Below, in pieces: positions 35,796 to 43,890 of a DNA stretch of 64,000 nt. The notes beneath the pieces were generated by a model. That model did not search any database. It had not been told where the DNA came from and saw only the letters and a program-made list of their open reading frames with translations. Position numbers and translations under genes: made by a program. Source of the DNA: DATBGS01 sp036557885. GTDB lineage: Bacteria > Chloroflexota > Ktedonobacteria > Ktedonobacterales > DATBGS01. Numbering within the stretch: the first letter of the stretch is position 1; every line of letters starts with the position of its first letter. Location: the NCBI GenBank assembly GCA_036557885.1, contig DATBGS010000126.1, positions 37,009 through 101,008 of the forward strand, written 5' to 3'.

Positions 35796-37634
35796 CTAAG
35801 CAGTGATCTCTACCGGCACCGCTGCTTCAGGTGGCGGAAGCTGCTGATTCTGGTTGTCAAGATAGACGGCGTAATCAGGAATATAGCTCACGCCAATAAA
35901 ATACTGCCCCGGAGGAATTTTTGTTCCCCCACCTTGCCCGCTAATATCCACAAACGAGCTATAGTTCCCCTGCCCACCCGGACAGCTCAAGTCCTGCGCA
36001 TCGGCCACTTCAATAAAGTGCCTCTGACTATCAAAGACCGCAACCACTCCTGCGGGCGCCGGAGAATCTGCGTCAATCTTCGCAGTAAAGACAACAGCTA
36101 TGGCGATGTTCTGCGAAGCAGAAAAAGATTGCGCTTGCTTTCCCTGGCGAATGGCATCGCGGCAGTTCCCTATATTCGCGTCATCCAAATCTGAGCCGGT
36201 CTGCAAGCCGCTGATGTGCGACCCGCTCGTGCTACCGGGCAGCGTTGGGATTGAGCCAGGAGTATTGCCAGTCCCAGGCGTCGTACCAACCACCGGCGTT
36301 CCGGTAGTTGTCGTTCCCCCGGTTTTTCCGCCCAACAGGTTCACCACCAGAATCACCGCCAGGATCAGCGCTACCACCGCCACAGCGCCACCCACAATGC
36401 CAACCCAGCCGCGCTGCTTGCCGCCGCCAGAAGGGGGCAAAATGTAGGGCTGAGGAGGTGAGATACCGGGAACTACCGACTCTCCACCGAATGGGCCGCC
36501 CTGCACCGTCCGCTGCTGCGCGGCAGTGGGGAAAGGCAGCGCGGCTGGCAGCACGGCTGGCGGACTGGATACTGCCGGGGGCGCCGGGGTATAGCCAGGG
36601 CGAGACAGCGTGGGAACCGTCTCGGCATTGACTGGCGTTGGCGCAGAGTATTGCACTGGTGACGGAAAGGCGGGCGGCGCCGCAAAAGGAGCGGCTGATT
36701 GCACGCCGACAGGCGCGCTCCCTTGCCCAGAAGCCTGCCAGGGCGGGGGCGCTGAAACCTGGGTAGAAGGCTTCTTTTGCCCACTCAGCGCCTCCCGATA
36801 CGCCGCAGCAAAGGCAGCCACACTCGGCCAGCGCTCCTCTGGCCTCTTCGCCAGCGCGCGCAAGATCACAGCATCCACTTCAGCAGGGATGGCCGGGTTA
36901 TGCGTGCGCAATGATGGCGCGGGCGTCTGAATTTGTTTGTAGAGAATTTGGGCGGCGTCTCCAGCAAAGGGCAGCCGTCCAGCCAGCAGCAGATACGTCA
37001 TCACCGCCAGACCATATTGATCACTGGCAGAGATCGCCTGGCGTTGAATCTGCTCTGGCGCGCTGTAGGCCACTGTCCCGGCGTAGAGCGCGCTGCTCTG
37101 GCCGCCAGCCGCAAACTTGGCAAGCCCGAAATCGGCCAGCAGCAGGTGCACGCCTCCAGAGGCATCTGGTGCGCGCAGTAAAAAATTGGCCGGTTTAATA
37201 TCGCGGTGCAAGACCCCGCGATCATGCGCGTGCTGGAGCGCCTGGGCCGCTTGATCAAGAATAGTGCCAGCCAGCTCCAGCGAAACTGGCAGCGCAAAGC
37301 GAAAGTTCTGGCTGCCAGGAGTAAGCGCTTCCTGAAGAGAGCCATACGGAGCATAGGCCATCACCAGATAGGCCAGGCTATCCTTCTCCCCATAATCATA
37401 GACCGGCAGAATATGGGGATGCTCCATTGCGGCAATCGCCCGCGCCTCACGCGCAAAGCGCTCTGAGACGCTGGCGCCGCTCATCGTCACTTCCAATTCT
37501 GGCCGCACCAGCTTAATCGCTACCTGGCGTTGCAAGCTCATCTGTTCTGCGAGGTAGACCTCACCCATTCCGCCCCCACCCAGGCGCCGGATAATACGGC
37601 AGCCGCCAATGATCTGTCCTTCCAACCCTGCCAT
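35796..37634 (-). CDS. Transmembrane Ser/Thr protein kinase (PknB-like)
   Basis: From ATG 37634 (GGAGAAAG upstream): 612 residues. The kinase domain is complete: glycine loop GGGGMGEVYLAEQ, Lys41 in VAIK, HRDIKPAN (143-150) and DFG (168-170). A Pro/Ala/Val-rich linker, a membrane helix (VGIVGGAVAVVALILAVILV), a Gly/Thr-rich stalk and an extracellular domain with paired Cys follow. It should sense an outside signal and phosphorylate cytoplasmic targets. It is the first gene of the kinase-pseudokinase operon and has an extended -10 promoter with phased repeats upstream. Confidence 0.95.
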   Translation of the reverse strand: MAGLEGQIIGGCRIIRRLGGGGMGEVYLAEQMSLQRQVAIKLVRPELEVTMSGASVSERFAREARAIAAMEHPHILPVYDYGEKDSLAYLVMAYAPYGSLQEALTPGSQNFRFALPVSLELAGTILDQAAQALQHAHDRGVLHRDIKPANFLLRAPDASGGVHLLLADFGLAKFAAGGQSSALYAGTVAYSAPEQIQRQAISASDQYGLAVMTYLLLAGRLPFAGDAAQILYKQIQTPAPSLRTHNPAIPAEVDAVILRALAKRPEERWPSVAAFAAAYREALSGQKKPSTQVSAPPPWQASGQGSAPVGVQSAAPFAAPPAFPSPVQYSAPTPVNAETVPTLSRPGYTPAPPAVSSPPAVLPAALPFPTAAQQRTVQGGPFGGESVVPGISPPQPYILPPSGGGKQRGWVGIVGGAVAVVALILAVILVVNLLGGKTGGTTTTGTPVVGTTPGTGNTPGSIPTLPGSTSGSHISGLQTGSDLDDANIGNCRDAIRQGKQAQSFSASQNIAIAVVFTAKIDADSPAPAGVVAVFDSQRHFIEVADAQDLSCPGGQGNYSSFVDISGQGGGTKIPPGQYFIGVSYIPDYAVYLDNQNQQLPPPEAAVPVEITA

Positions 37635-37721
37635 AGTCTTTCTCCAGGGGAGCAGTTGTAATGCGCGAGCACAGCAAGCACGTTTCTGCACGCCAGACCA
37701 CGCCACCGCTCGCTTAGGGAC

Positions 37722-37750
37722 ACTATAGCATAGCAAAGCACTGCCGCCAA
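37722..37750 (-). promoter_or_regulatory. Promoter of the kinase-pseudokinase operon
   Basis: Minus strand: -35 TTGGCG (37745-37750), 17 bp, extended -10 TGC-TATAGT (TATAGT at 37722-37727). Predicted start near 37715, about 80 nt before ATG 37634. Confidence 0.6.
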
Positions 37751-37784
37751 TAATCTAGTTCACAAAATGCTGTCCTTTTCGCCT

Positions 37785-37850
37785 CTAACAGTTTTCTAAT
37801 ACTTTTCCTATGAAGCTCTAACACTTTTCCTACACCCTTCTAATACCGTC
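37785..37850 (+). repeat. Four direct repeats in 11/22/22-bp helical phase
   Basis: Copies of CTAA(C/T)A(C/G) with mostly TTTTC after them start at 37785, 37796, 37818 and 37840. The steps of 11, 22 and 22 bp put all copies on one DNA face. They lie between the kinase promoter and the divergent 71-codon ORF/groESL; the last copy is 9 bp before a possible plus-strand -10 CATACT (37856-37861). The layout is that of OmpR/PhoB-type or SARP-type activator sites. The regulator is not known. The rest of the gap 37635-37941 holds only the kinase promoter. Confidence 0.6.
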
Positions 37851-37941
37851 TATGACATACTCTCCTTTGGATTTGATCGGCAAGGGCACGCTCGGCTGAG
37901 CACAGCGCGAGCATCTGGGAAAGCAGAAACACCCCGCTTCT

Positions 37942-38157
37942 ATGGGTACCGGGCATAGCGCACAACAAGGCGAGCGAACTCATTCACAGCAAACTGCTCG
38001 AACCGGGCACAATTTGCTGAAACGCCCGCATGCGCTGCTTCATTGCGCGAATTGTGATATTGAGATTGCCTGGACCCCAACCATCGTGGACAGCCAGCCC
38101 TATTGTTGTCCGGGGTGCGCGGAGGCGCGGGCCATGTTCCTGCGACTACTCATATGA
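37942..38157 (+). CDS. Small Cys-rich putative metal-binding protein
   Basis: A 71-residue ORF with a hydrophilic His/Gln-rich N-terminus and a CxxC...CCxxC core (HCANCDIEI...PYCCPGCAEA). The core resembles the small metal-binding domain found at the N-terminus of some heavy-metal P-type ATPases and treble-clef zinc knuckles. The start has only a weak ribosome-binding site, so its N-terminus is uncertain. It lies 90 bp upstream of groES on the same strand and may be read with it. Confidence 0.55.
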   Translation: MGTGHSAQQGERTHSQQTARTGHNLLKRPHALLHCANCDIEIAWTPTIVDSQPYCCPGCAEARAMFLRLLI

Positions 38158-38247
38158 CTATTCACAACACCCTGACCCAGACGCCCTGGCCTGAAAAGCA
38201 GCTTGTTCTTGAAATAACACAGAAAGTCTCAGAAGGGAGTATGCAGC

Positions 38248-38553
38248 GTGGCTCATAGCAGTAAGATTCGTCCTGTTGGCGACCGCGTCGTCGTCAAGCC
38301 CGCCGCCAAAGAGGAAGTCACCAAGAGCGGAATTGTCATTCCCGATACCGCCAAAGAGAAGCCCCAGGAAGGCGTGGTCGTGGCCGTCGGCAGCGGCAAG
38401 CTGCTGGAAAACGGCAAGCGTGTCGAACTGGAGATCAAAGAAGGCGACCGCGTGCTCTATGCCAAGTATGGTGGCACCGAGTTTAAACTGGATGGTGAAG
38501 AGTATCTGGTTCTGCGCGAGAGCGACATTCTCGCCGTGCTGGTGAAGGAGTAA
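38248..38553 (+). CDS. groES: Co-chaperonin GroES
   Basis: The 101-residue lid of the GroEL chamber. IRPVGDRVVVKPAAKEEVTKS starts the fold, the mobile-loop region reads KSGIVIPDTAKEKPQEG, and YGGTEFKLDGEEYLVLRESDILAVL closes it. The start is GTG with AAGGGAG upstream. groEL follows after 8 nt. No CIRCE inverted repeat was found upstream. Confidence 0.97.
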   Translation: MAHSSKIRPVGDRVVVKPAAKEEVTKSGIVIPDTAKEKPQEGVVVAVGSGKLLENGKRVELEIKEGDRVLYAKYGGTEFKLDGEEYLVLRESDILAVLVKE

Positions 38554-38561
38554 TTGCAATA

Positions 38562-40187
38562 ATGGCAAAGCAACTGGTATTTGATGATCAGGCCCGCGCC
38601 AAGCTCAAAAAGGGCATTGATGTCCTGGCTGTCGCGGTGAAGACCACCCTTGGCCCCAAGGGCCGTAACGTGGCCCTCGACAAGAAATTTGGCGCGCCCA
38701 CCGTCACGCACGATGGCGTCACCGTCGCCAAAGAGATTCAACTCGAAGACCCCTTTGAGAACATGGGCGCCCAGCTTCTGAAGGAAGCCGCTACCAAGAC
38801 CAACGATGTCGCGGGCGACGGCACCACCACTGCTACCGTTCTTGCGCAGGCCATCGTCAACGAGGGCCTCAAAAACCTGGCCGCTGGCGCCAACCCCATG
38901 CTGCTGCGCGCTGGCATCGAAAAGGCCACCAACGCTGTTGTTGAGTACATCAAGAACCTGGCGACCCCGGTGGAGGGCCGCAAAGAAATTGCCCAGATCG
39001 CTTCGATCTCCGCTGCCGATGAGCAGATTGGCGAACTGATCGCCGATGTGATGGAGCGCGTGGGCAAAGACGGCGTGATCACGGTGGAAGAGAGCCGGGG
39101 CACCAACTTCGAGACTGAGTTCGTCGAAGGCATGCAGATTGACAAGGGCTATACTTCTGCTTACTTCGTCACCAACTCTGACCGCATGGAAGCCGTCATT
39201 GAGGATGCCAACATCCTCATCACCGATAAGAAGATCAGCGCGGTGGCCGACATCCTGCCCGTACTGGAGAAGCTGACTCAGACCGGCAGCCGCAATATTG
39301 TGATCATTGCCGAGGATGTGGACGGCGAAGCCCTGGCAACCCTGGTTGTCAACAAGCTGCGCGGTATCCTGAATGTGCTCGCCATTAAAGCCCCTGGCTT
39401 TGGTGACCGCCGCAAAGAGATGCTGCGCGACATCGCGGTACTGACGGGCGGGCAGGTCATCAGCGAAGAGATGGGCCGCCGCCTGGAGAACGCCACGCTC
39501 GCTGACCTGGGCGTCGCTCGCCGCGTTGTCTCCCGCAAGGACGACACAACCATTGTTGAGGGCAAGGGCAACACCAAAGACATTCAGGCACGCATTAAGC
39601 AGATCAAGGCGCAGATTGACGAAACCACCAGCGACTATGACCGCGAGAAGCTGCAAGAGCGCCTGGCAAAGCTGTCCGGTGGCGTGGGCCTGATCAAGGT
39701 CGGCGCGGGCACCGAAGTGGAGCTCAAGTTCCGCAAGACCCGCGTGGAAGACGCCCTTTCCGCTACCCGCGCGGGCGTGGAAGAGGGCATGGTTCCTGGC
39801 GGCGGCGTGGCCCTGCTCAACGCGACTGAGGCGCTCAAAGACCTGAAGGTGAGCGGCGATGTGGCAACTGGCGTGGCGATTTTGCGCCGCGCGCTGGAAG
39901 AGCCGCTGCGCACCCTGGCTCAGAACGGCGGACAGGATGGCGCTGTTGTCGTCGAGACGGTTCGCCGCAAGCAAGCCGAGGGCAAGAACAAGCGCGTAGG
40001 CTACAACGTGCTGGACAACGAGTACGAGGATATGGTCAACGCGGGCATCATTGACCCGGCCAAAGTCACCCGCTCGGCCATCCAGAACGCGGCCTCCATT
40101 GCGGCGATGATCCTGACCACTGAGGCGCTCATCACCGACATCCCGGAGAAGGAAAAGCCCGCCGCGCCACCTATGCCGGAATACTAA
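38562..40187 (+). CDS. groEL: Chaperonin GroEL
   Basis: The 541-residue ATP-driven folding chamber. It contains TTLGPKGRNVALDKKFG, the ATP-site GDGTTTATVLAQ, PGFGDRRKEML and the hinge region GVEEGMVPGGGVALLNA. The C-terminus ends APPMPEY with no Gly-Gly-Met repeats, as in several Gram-positive and Chloroflexota chaperonins. A hairpin with a short T tract follows. Confidence 0.98.
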   Translation: MAKQLVFDDQARAKLKKGIDVLAVAVKTTLGPKGRNVALDKKFGAPTVTHDGVTVAKEIQLEDPFENMGAQLLKEAATKTNDVAGDGTTTATVLAQAIVNEGLKNLAAGANPMLLRAGIEKATNAVVEYIKNLATPVEGRKEIAQIASISAADEQIGELIADVMERVGKDGVITVEESRGTNFETEFVEGMQIDKGYTSAYFVTNSDRMEAVIEDANILITDKKISAVADILPVLEKLTQTGSRNIVIIAEDVDGEALATLVVNKLRGILNVLAIKAPGFGDRRKEMLRDIAVLTGGQVISEEMGRRLENATLADLGVARRVVSRKDDTTIVEGKGNTKDIQARIKQIKAQIDETTSDYDREKLQERLAKLSGGVGLIKVGAGTEVELKFRKTRVEDALSATRAGVEEGMVPGGGVALLNATEALKDLKVSGDVATGVAILRRALEEPLRTLAQNGGQDGAVVVETVRRKQAEGKNKRVGYNVLDNEYEDMVNAGIIDPAKVTRSAIQNAASIAAMILTTEALITDIPEKEKPAAPPMPEY

Positions 40188-40214
40188 ACCGGGCAAACCT
40201 GCTTTGAACAGAAC

Positions 40215-40248
40215 CGAGGCGGCTCGCCATTGAGCCGTCTCGTTTCTT
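40215..40248 (+). terminator. groEL terminator
   Basis: An 11-bp stem with one G-T pair (40215-40225 with 40232-40242), a 6-nt loop, then TTTCTT. Confidence 0.8.
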
Positions 40249-40727
40249 CAGGCCAGTTCCGGCGTCAATATCCATTTCACCGCAAACAGCTTGCCCCCCT
40301 CTTTGGGCGTCAGAGCCACCAGCCCTGCATACTGAAACGCGATCACTCCGACATTCTCATCGCCCGTCACCAGCAGCGAGGCCAGCTTATCCAAAACAGG
40401 CAGATGACCGACCACAACCAGGCCGCCCACGCCTGTCTTCTGCGCTTCATCGCGCAGCCAGCGCGTCAGCGGTGCGGGTGAGTCTTTCGGGTTGAGATCA
40501 TGGCGCACCAGCACCTGCGGCGGATGCGCAAGCGCCCCGGCCAACACCTCCGCCGTCTGGCGGGCGCGCAACTTGCCGCTGTGATACACCTGTTCAATTG
40601 GCAGCCCCAACCCCGCCACCCGCGCCGCGACCCGCCCAATGGCTGCGCGCCCCTCTTCAGAAAGCGGGCGTTGCAAGTCTACTTCCTCACGCACAGCCTG
40701 CGCGTGCTGCATCAGATAAATCGTCAT
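40248..40727 (-). CDS. SixA-like histidine phosphatase
   Basis: A 159-residue phosphoglycerate-mutase-like protein of the SixA type, which removes phosphate from phosphohistidine. The N-terminal motif is LMQHAQA: His8 is kept, but the usual Arg-His-Gly reads Gln-His-Ala. HSGKLRARQTAEVL and VVVGHLPVLDKLASLL supply the other active-site parts. The Gln form is common in short SixA proteins, whereas Ala after His is less usual. It converges with groEL and diverges from the next gene. Confidence 0.88.
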   Translation of the reverse strand: MTIYLMQHAQAVREEVDLQRPLSEEGRAAIGRVAARVAGLGLPIEQVYHSGKLRARQTAEVLAGALAHPPQVLVRHDLNPKDSPAPLTRWLRDEAQKTGVGGLVVVGHLPVLDKLASLLVTGDENVGVIAFQYAGLVALTPKEGGKLFAVKWILTPELA

Positions 40728-40773
40728 TGTATCCCTCTCAAAGAAACGGCTCTAACTGAGCCATTGACGCTTA

Positions 40774-40782
40774 TGGTATAGT
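40774..40782 (+). promoter_or_regulatory. Extended -10 promoter
   Basis: TGG-TATAGT (TATAGT at 40777-40782) without a clear -35. Predicted start near 40789, about 28 nt before ATG 40817. Confidence 0.5.
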
Positions 40783-40816
40783 CTGTGTAACGACTTTCTC
40801 TAGCAGGGACAGGACC

Positions 40817-41866
40817 ATGCCGCATTCTGAAGACGCCCCAACGGAAGAACCCGTGTCGCCTCAGCCGCCTATAGACCCCTCAAGTGAAGCAGAAGAGTCA
40901 CTGCCTGCTGCGCCTGTCGCCGCAGTTGGTGGAGAAAATGGCGTTGGTGGAGAAAACAGCGCCACCACAGAAGAAGACAGCCAACCCGCAGAGGACACCC
41001 CAGCCACAGCCACAACAGAAGCAGAGGAGCAAGAAGCCGAGCCTCTCTCCAAAGAAAAACAGGAGCAGGCGCGGACGCTTGGTCGTGGAATCTGGCTAGC
41101 GCTGGTCATTGGCGCGGTGGGGCTAATGGTAACGCTCCTCCTGCCCTGGGCGCAGGTCTATTACCTCAATCCGTTACAGCCGCTGGAATTTGCTGACAAT
41201 GGGGCCATCCAGTTTACCAGAGACGAGGTCATTCATGTCAACTTGCGCGGATTCCAGTTGTTGACCCTCCACCTTGTGCCGCTGCTTTTTGTTTTTCTTG
41301 CGGCCATATTGCTCTTTGGCGCTGCCCTTTACTGGCGCCAGACACACTTTCTCGATAAACGCATTTCCTTCCTTGTGCTTTGCCTGGGGCTCCTGGTTGG
41401 CGTGGGCTTTCCAGTGGAACTCCTGGCGCTCTTGAACACTTCCCAACAGGTGGACTGGAACAACAGCCACGCCACCATTGAACCCAACAAAGGCATCCAT
41501 GACTTTTCTGCCAGAGATGGCACACTCTATCTCTGCACCCCCTTAGGTCGGCTTGATCCTTCCTGTGATAACGATTACTCTCAAGGTATCATCCTCAATG
41601 CTGGCATTGACTGGGTTGAGATCAACGGCAGCACCGGAAAGCCGCTCATTCATGGACATGCCCAATCTACCCGCCCTTCATCCACCAGTTTAGATGTCAC
41701 CAGCAGCGGCTATGCGCTCGGTCCCCTCGGATTGATGAATCCTAGCCCTGGCTACTGGCTCGCCTGGATTTTGAGCGTGTGGACACTGCTCTCTGCGCTA
41801 GCGCTTGCCAATCGGCTACGCAAGACACGCAAAAAGCAAACAAGTAAGTACAGTTTTATCCCCTAG
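40817..41866 (+). CDS. Four-helix membrane protein with acidic N-terminus, unknown function
   Basis: 349 residues. The first 90 are acidic, Pro/Thr/Glu-rich and contain a short VGGEN repeat, so probably disordered in the cytoplasm. Four membrane helices follow, at about residues 95-120, 150-175, 180-205 and 315-335, and an extracellular loop of about 100 residues between helices 3 and 4 with two Cys. The C-terminus is basic. No family recognised. Confidence 0.8.
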   Translation: MPHSEDAPTEEPVSPQPPIDPSSEAEESLPAAPVAAVGGENGVGGENSATTEEDSQPAEDTPATATTEAEEQEAEPLSKEKQEQARTLGRGIWLALVIGAVGLMVTLLLPWAQVYYLNPLQPLEFADNGAIQFTRDEVIHVNLRGFQLLTLHLVPLLFVFLAAILLFGAALYWRQTHFLDKRISFLVLCLGLLVGVGFPVELLALLNTSQQVDWNNSHATIEPNKGIHDFSARDGTLYLCTPLGRLDPSCDNDYSQGIILNAGIDWVEINGSTGKPLIHGHAQSTRPSSTSLDVTSSGYALGPLGLMNPSPGYWLAWILSVWTLLSALALANRLRKTRKKQTSKYSFIP

Positions 41867-42014
41867 CATTACAAGCAGACATATAAGCTGCGGATGAGTC
41901 TGCATCAGGCCCCATTGCTGTGTTTTACGCTTCCCTCCTCTCCTGCTCCGCCTAGTACCTTAGTACCATTTTTATCCGCTACTGGCCGTAGCACCCTTGT
42001 TGAGCTGAGTATAC

Positions 42015-42042
42015 TTGCCTTCGTGTCGCAGAAAAATATGAT
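42015..42042 (+). promoter_or_regulatory. Promoter of the NlpC/P60 gene
   Basis: -35 TTGCCT (42015-42020), 16 bp, -10 TATGAT (42037-42042). Predicted start near 42049, leaving a leader of about 126 nt. Upstream DNA (41867-42014) holds no gene; a small direct repeat TAGTACC (twice, 41953-41967) is the only feature seen. Confidence 0.5.
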
Positions 42043-42048
42043 AGGGAT

Positions 42049-42174
42049 GTCTGTTTGCTTACAGATAAAGCGCACGAATGAACGCATGGGCCGCCGTTAG
42101 AAAGGAAGAGCGGATGGTCCATAGGAGGGAAAGCACAGTACGGGAAACTGTGCAGTCTTTTGAGGAGGTTTCTT
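42049..42174 (+). promoter_or_regulatory. Structured 5' leader of the NlpC/P60 gene
   Basis: The leader can fold into at least two stems. One is TGGGCC with GGTCCA (about 42088-42121). The other is a 7-bp hairpin (42133-42139 with 42147-42153) followed by AGTCTTTT just before the ribosome-binding site GAGGAGG (42162-42168). The second stem looks like a small terminator or a site that could mask translation. It does not match a riboswitch class I know, including the c-di-AMP (ydaO) motif often found before such genes. Confidence 0.4.
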
Positions 42175-42885
42175 TTGATTCGCCTTTCACGGTTGGTGAA
42201 GGTTTTACCCTTCACCCTTGGTTTCCTGTTTGCAGCAGCACTGTTCATAAGCCAGGGTTCTATCACGGCTGCTGCCAGTCCCGCGAACACTGCAACGACC
42301 AGCGCTACCTCACTCCAGCAGCGCATCGTCCAGATTGCGCTCTCGTATCGAGGCTATCGCTACGTCTCTGGGGGGTCTAGTCCCTCCACCGGGTTTGATT
42401 GCTCAGGGTTTGCCTGGTGGGTCTATCGCCAGGCGGGCATCAATTTTGGGCGTGGCAGCGCGGCCAGCTACGTTCGCCTGGGCCAGGCTGTCAGCCGCGC
42501 CAACCTCCAACCCGGCGACATGGTGCTCTACGCCAACACCTACAAGCCTGGCGTCAGCCATGTAGAGATTTACATCGGCAACGGACAGACCATTGGCGCA
42601 GATAACCCCCAGGTTGGGGTAGTGGTCAACAACCTGAATGCTTCCTATTGGGTAGCCCATTATTACTCGGCCCGGCGCCTGGTAAATGGCACCAGCAGCG
42701 GCTCAAATGCTGGAACCGCTCCATCCTCTCCTACAAAGCCTGCGGCTCCTCCGTCTAGCCCTGGAACATCCTCGACGAAGCCGCACTGCGCGCATGGAAG
42801 CCTGCACTACCGCTACTACTGGTGGCGGGTCTGGACCAACGGTCATCCCCATACCTACTATCGCTACTATTGGTGGTGCAGCTAA
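42175..42885 (+). CDS. Secreted NlpC/P60 cell-wall endopeptidase
   Basis: 236 residues from TTG 42175. This start is chosen because GAGGAGG ends 6 nt before it; an upstream in-frame TTG lies within that site. A signal peptide (LPFTLGFLFAAALFISQ) is followed by the NlpC/P60 domain: catalytic Cys76 in FDCSGFAWW, His129 in SHVEIYIG and an Asn/Asp in IGADNPQ. Such enzymes cut gamma-D-Glu-diaminopimelate or similar peptide bonds in peptidoglycan. A Ser/Thr/Pro linker leads to an unusual tail with two copies of YYRYYWW-like sequence. Confidence 0.92.
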   Translation: MIRLSRLVKVLPFTLGFLFAAALFISQGSITAAASPANTATTSATSLQQRIVQIALSYRGYRYVSGGSSPSTGFDCSGFAWWVYRQAGINFGRGSAASYVRLGQAVSRANLQPGDMVLYANTYKPGVSHVEIYIGNGQTIGADNPQVGVVVNNLNASYWVAHYYSARRLVNGTSSGSNAGTAPSSPTKPAAPPSSPGTSSTKPHCAHGSLHYRYYWWRVWTNGHPHTYYRYYWWCS

Positions 42886-42933
42886 GCGGGGGCAACTCTC
42901 GGCGCCTTCTCTAGCAAAATAGCCTCACTCTTC

Positions 42934-42965
42934 ACCAGATTGCTCTCACTGGTAATCTGGTTTTC
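42934..42965 (+). terminator. Terminator after the NlpC/P60 gene
   Basis: An 8-bp stem (42934-42941 with 42954-42961), a 12-nt loop and TTTTC after it. Confidence 0.6.
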
Positions 42966-43067
42966 CCAGGAACCCAGGCGCCTGCTTACCCCCTGACAAA
43001 CTACTCTGCAAAAACTCTAAAAATCTGAATCTGTTTTGCTATGAAGTAAAGAAAAGAGCAAAGACCC

Positions 43068-43793
43068 TTGAGAAAGCGACTACTGATCTTCGCCTGCTGC
43101 ACCGTCGCAGCATGTGGGGCGTTTCTCGCCATCCCTGTTCATTCAGCTTCAGCCAGCACCGCGTGCCGCGCAACCTATACGGTAAAACGTGGTGATACCC
43201 TGTCCGCAATCGGGGCGCGCTACGGTGTGAGCTATAAGCAAATTGCCCAGGCCAGCGGCATCGCCAATCCCAATCTGATCTATCCAGGGCAGAAACTTTG
43301 TATTCCCGCTGGCAGTTCGGGAGGCACAGGCGGGACTGGGAGCACGCCCAAGCCTCCTCAATCCACCAGCGGCGCCCCGCCCGCTGGCATCTGCGCCTGG
43401 TGTCGTCCCGCAGGCCACCCGGCCTTTCACGTCTCGGACTATCGCGGCGACCCTTATTCCCGCATGTATGGCTGGTGTACCTGGTGGGTGGTCCAAAAGC
43501 GGCTGGATGAGCGCTGGGGTGGCCTGGGAGCCTATGCCTATCAATGGTTCTGGAATGCCCCGTCACATGGCTTCCGCACCGGCACAACCCCAGTAGCTGG
43601 CGCCACCGTCGTCTTCCAACGCGGGGTGGATGGGGCCAGTTCGTGGGGTGGGCACGTCGGCCACGTGGAGGCCGTCTACAGTGGCGGCTGGTTCCTGATT
43701 TCAGAGATGAATTTCTACTGGAACGGTGGGGGTTGGGCGCGCGTCAGCTATCGCTACGTGCATGTTGGTTCTGGCGTTGGCTTCATCTATTGA
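43068..43793 (+). CDS. Secreted LysM-CHAP cell-wall hydrolase
   Basis: 241 residues from TTG 43068; the frame is closed just upstream, and no ATG precedes the signal peptide. A signal sequence (LLIFACCTVAACGAFLAI) is followed by one LysM peptidoglycan-binding domain (36-80: YTVKRGDTLSAIGARYGVS), a Gly/Ser/Pro linker and a CHAP domain with Cys137 in YGWCTWW and His in GHVGHVEAV. CHAP enzymes are amidases or endopeptidases. Its neighbour is another wall hydrolase, so the two may act in daughter-cell separation or wall turnover. Confidence 0.92.
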   Translation: MRKRLLIFACCTVAACGAFLAIPVHSASASTACRATYTVKRGDTLSAIGARYGVSYKQIAQASGIANPNLIYPGQKLCIPAGSSGGTGGTGSTPKPPQSTSGAPPAGICAWCRPAGHPAFHVSDYRGDPYSRMYGWCTWWVVQKRLDERWGGLGAYAYQWFWNAPSHGFRTGTTPVAGATVVFQRGVDGASSWGGHVGHVEAVYSGGWFLISEMNFYWNGGGWARVSYRYVHVGSGVGFIY

Positions 43794-43817
43794 TGGTGCT
43801 GCCTTGCCTCCAGTGGA

Positions 43818-43855
43818 CAGAGGGGCAGGGCCGCTTGCGCGGCCCTGCCCCTCTG
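43818..43855. terminator. 17-bp GC-rich terminator hairpin
   Basis: A perfect 17-bp stem (43818-43834 with 43839-43855) with a TTGC loop between the convergent LysM-CHAP and sufU genes. Confidence 0.8.
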
Positions 43856-43890
43856 GCTGCTTATATTACTATTTCTGGCCCTTTGGCGTC

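Noticed and set aside
37785..37850. CRISPR array
   Set aside because: Repeats are only 7-12 bp with 11-22 bp steps and no spacers; the geometry is that of transcription-factor sites.
37741..38247. CIRCE operator upstream of groES
   Set aside because: No pair of TTAGCACTC-like arms with a 9-nt spacer was found.
38457..40196. 579-codon antisense open frame opposite groEL
   Set aside because: It mirrors groEL through codon bias, has no recognisable motif and no promoter or ribosome-binding site was seen.
42049..42174. c-di-AMP (ydaO) or c-di-GMP riboswitch before the NlpC/P60 gene
   Set aside because: The conserved core motifs of these classes could not be placed; kept only as an unassigned structured leader.
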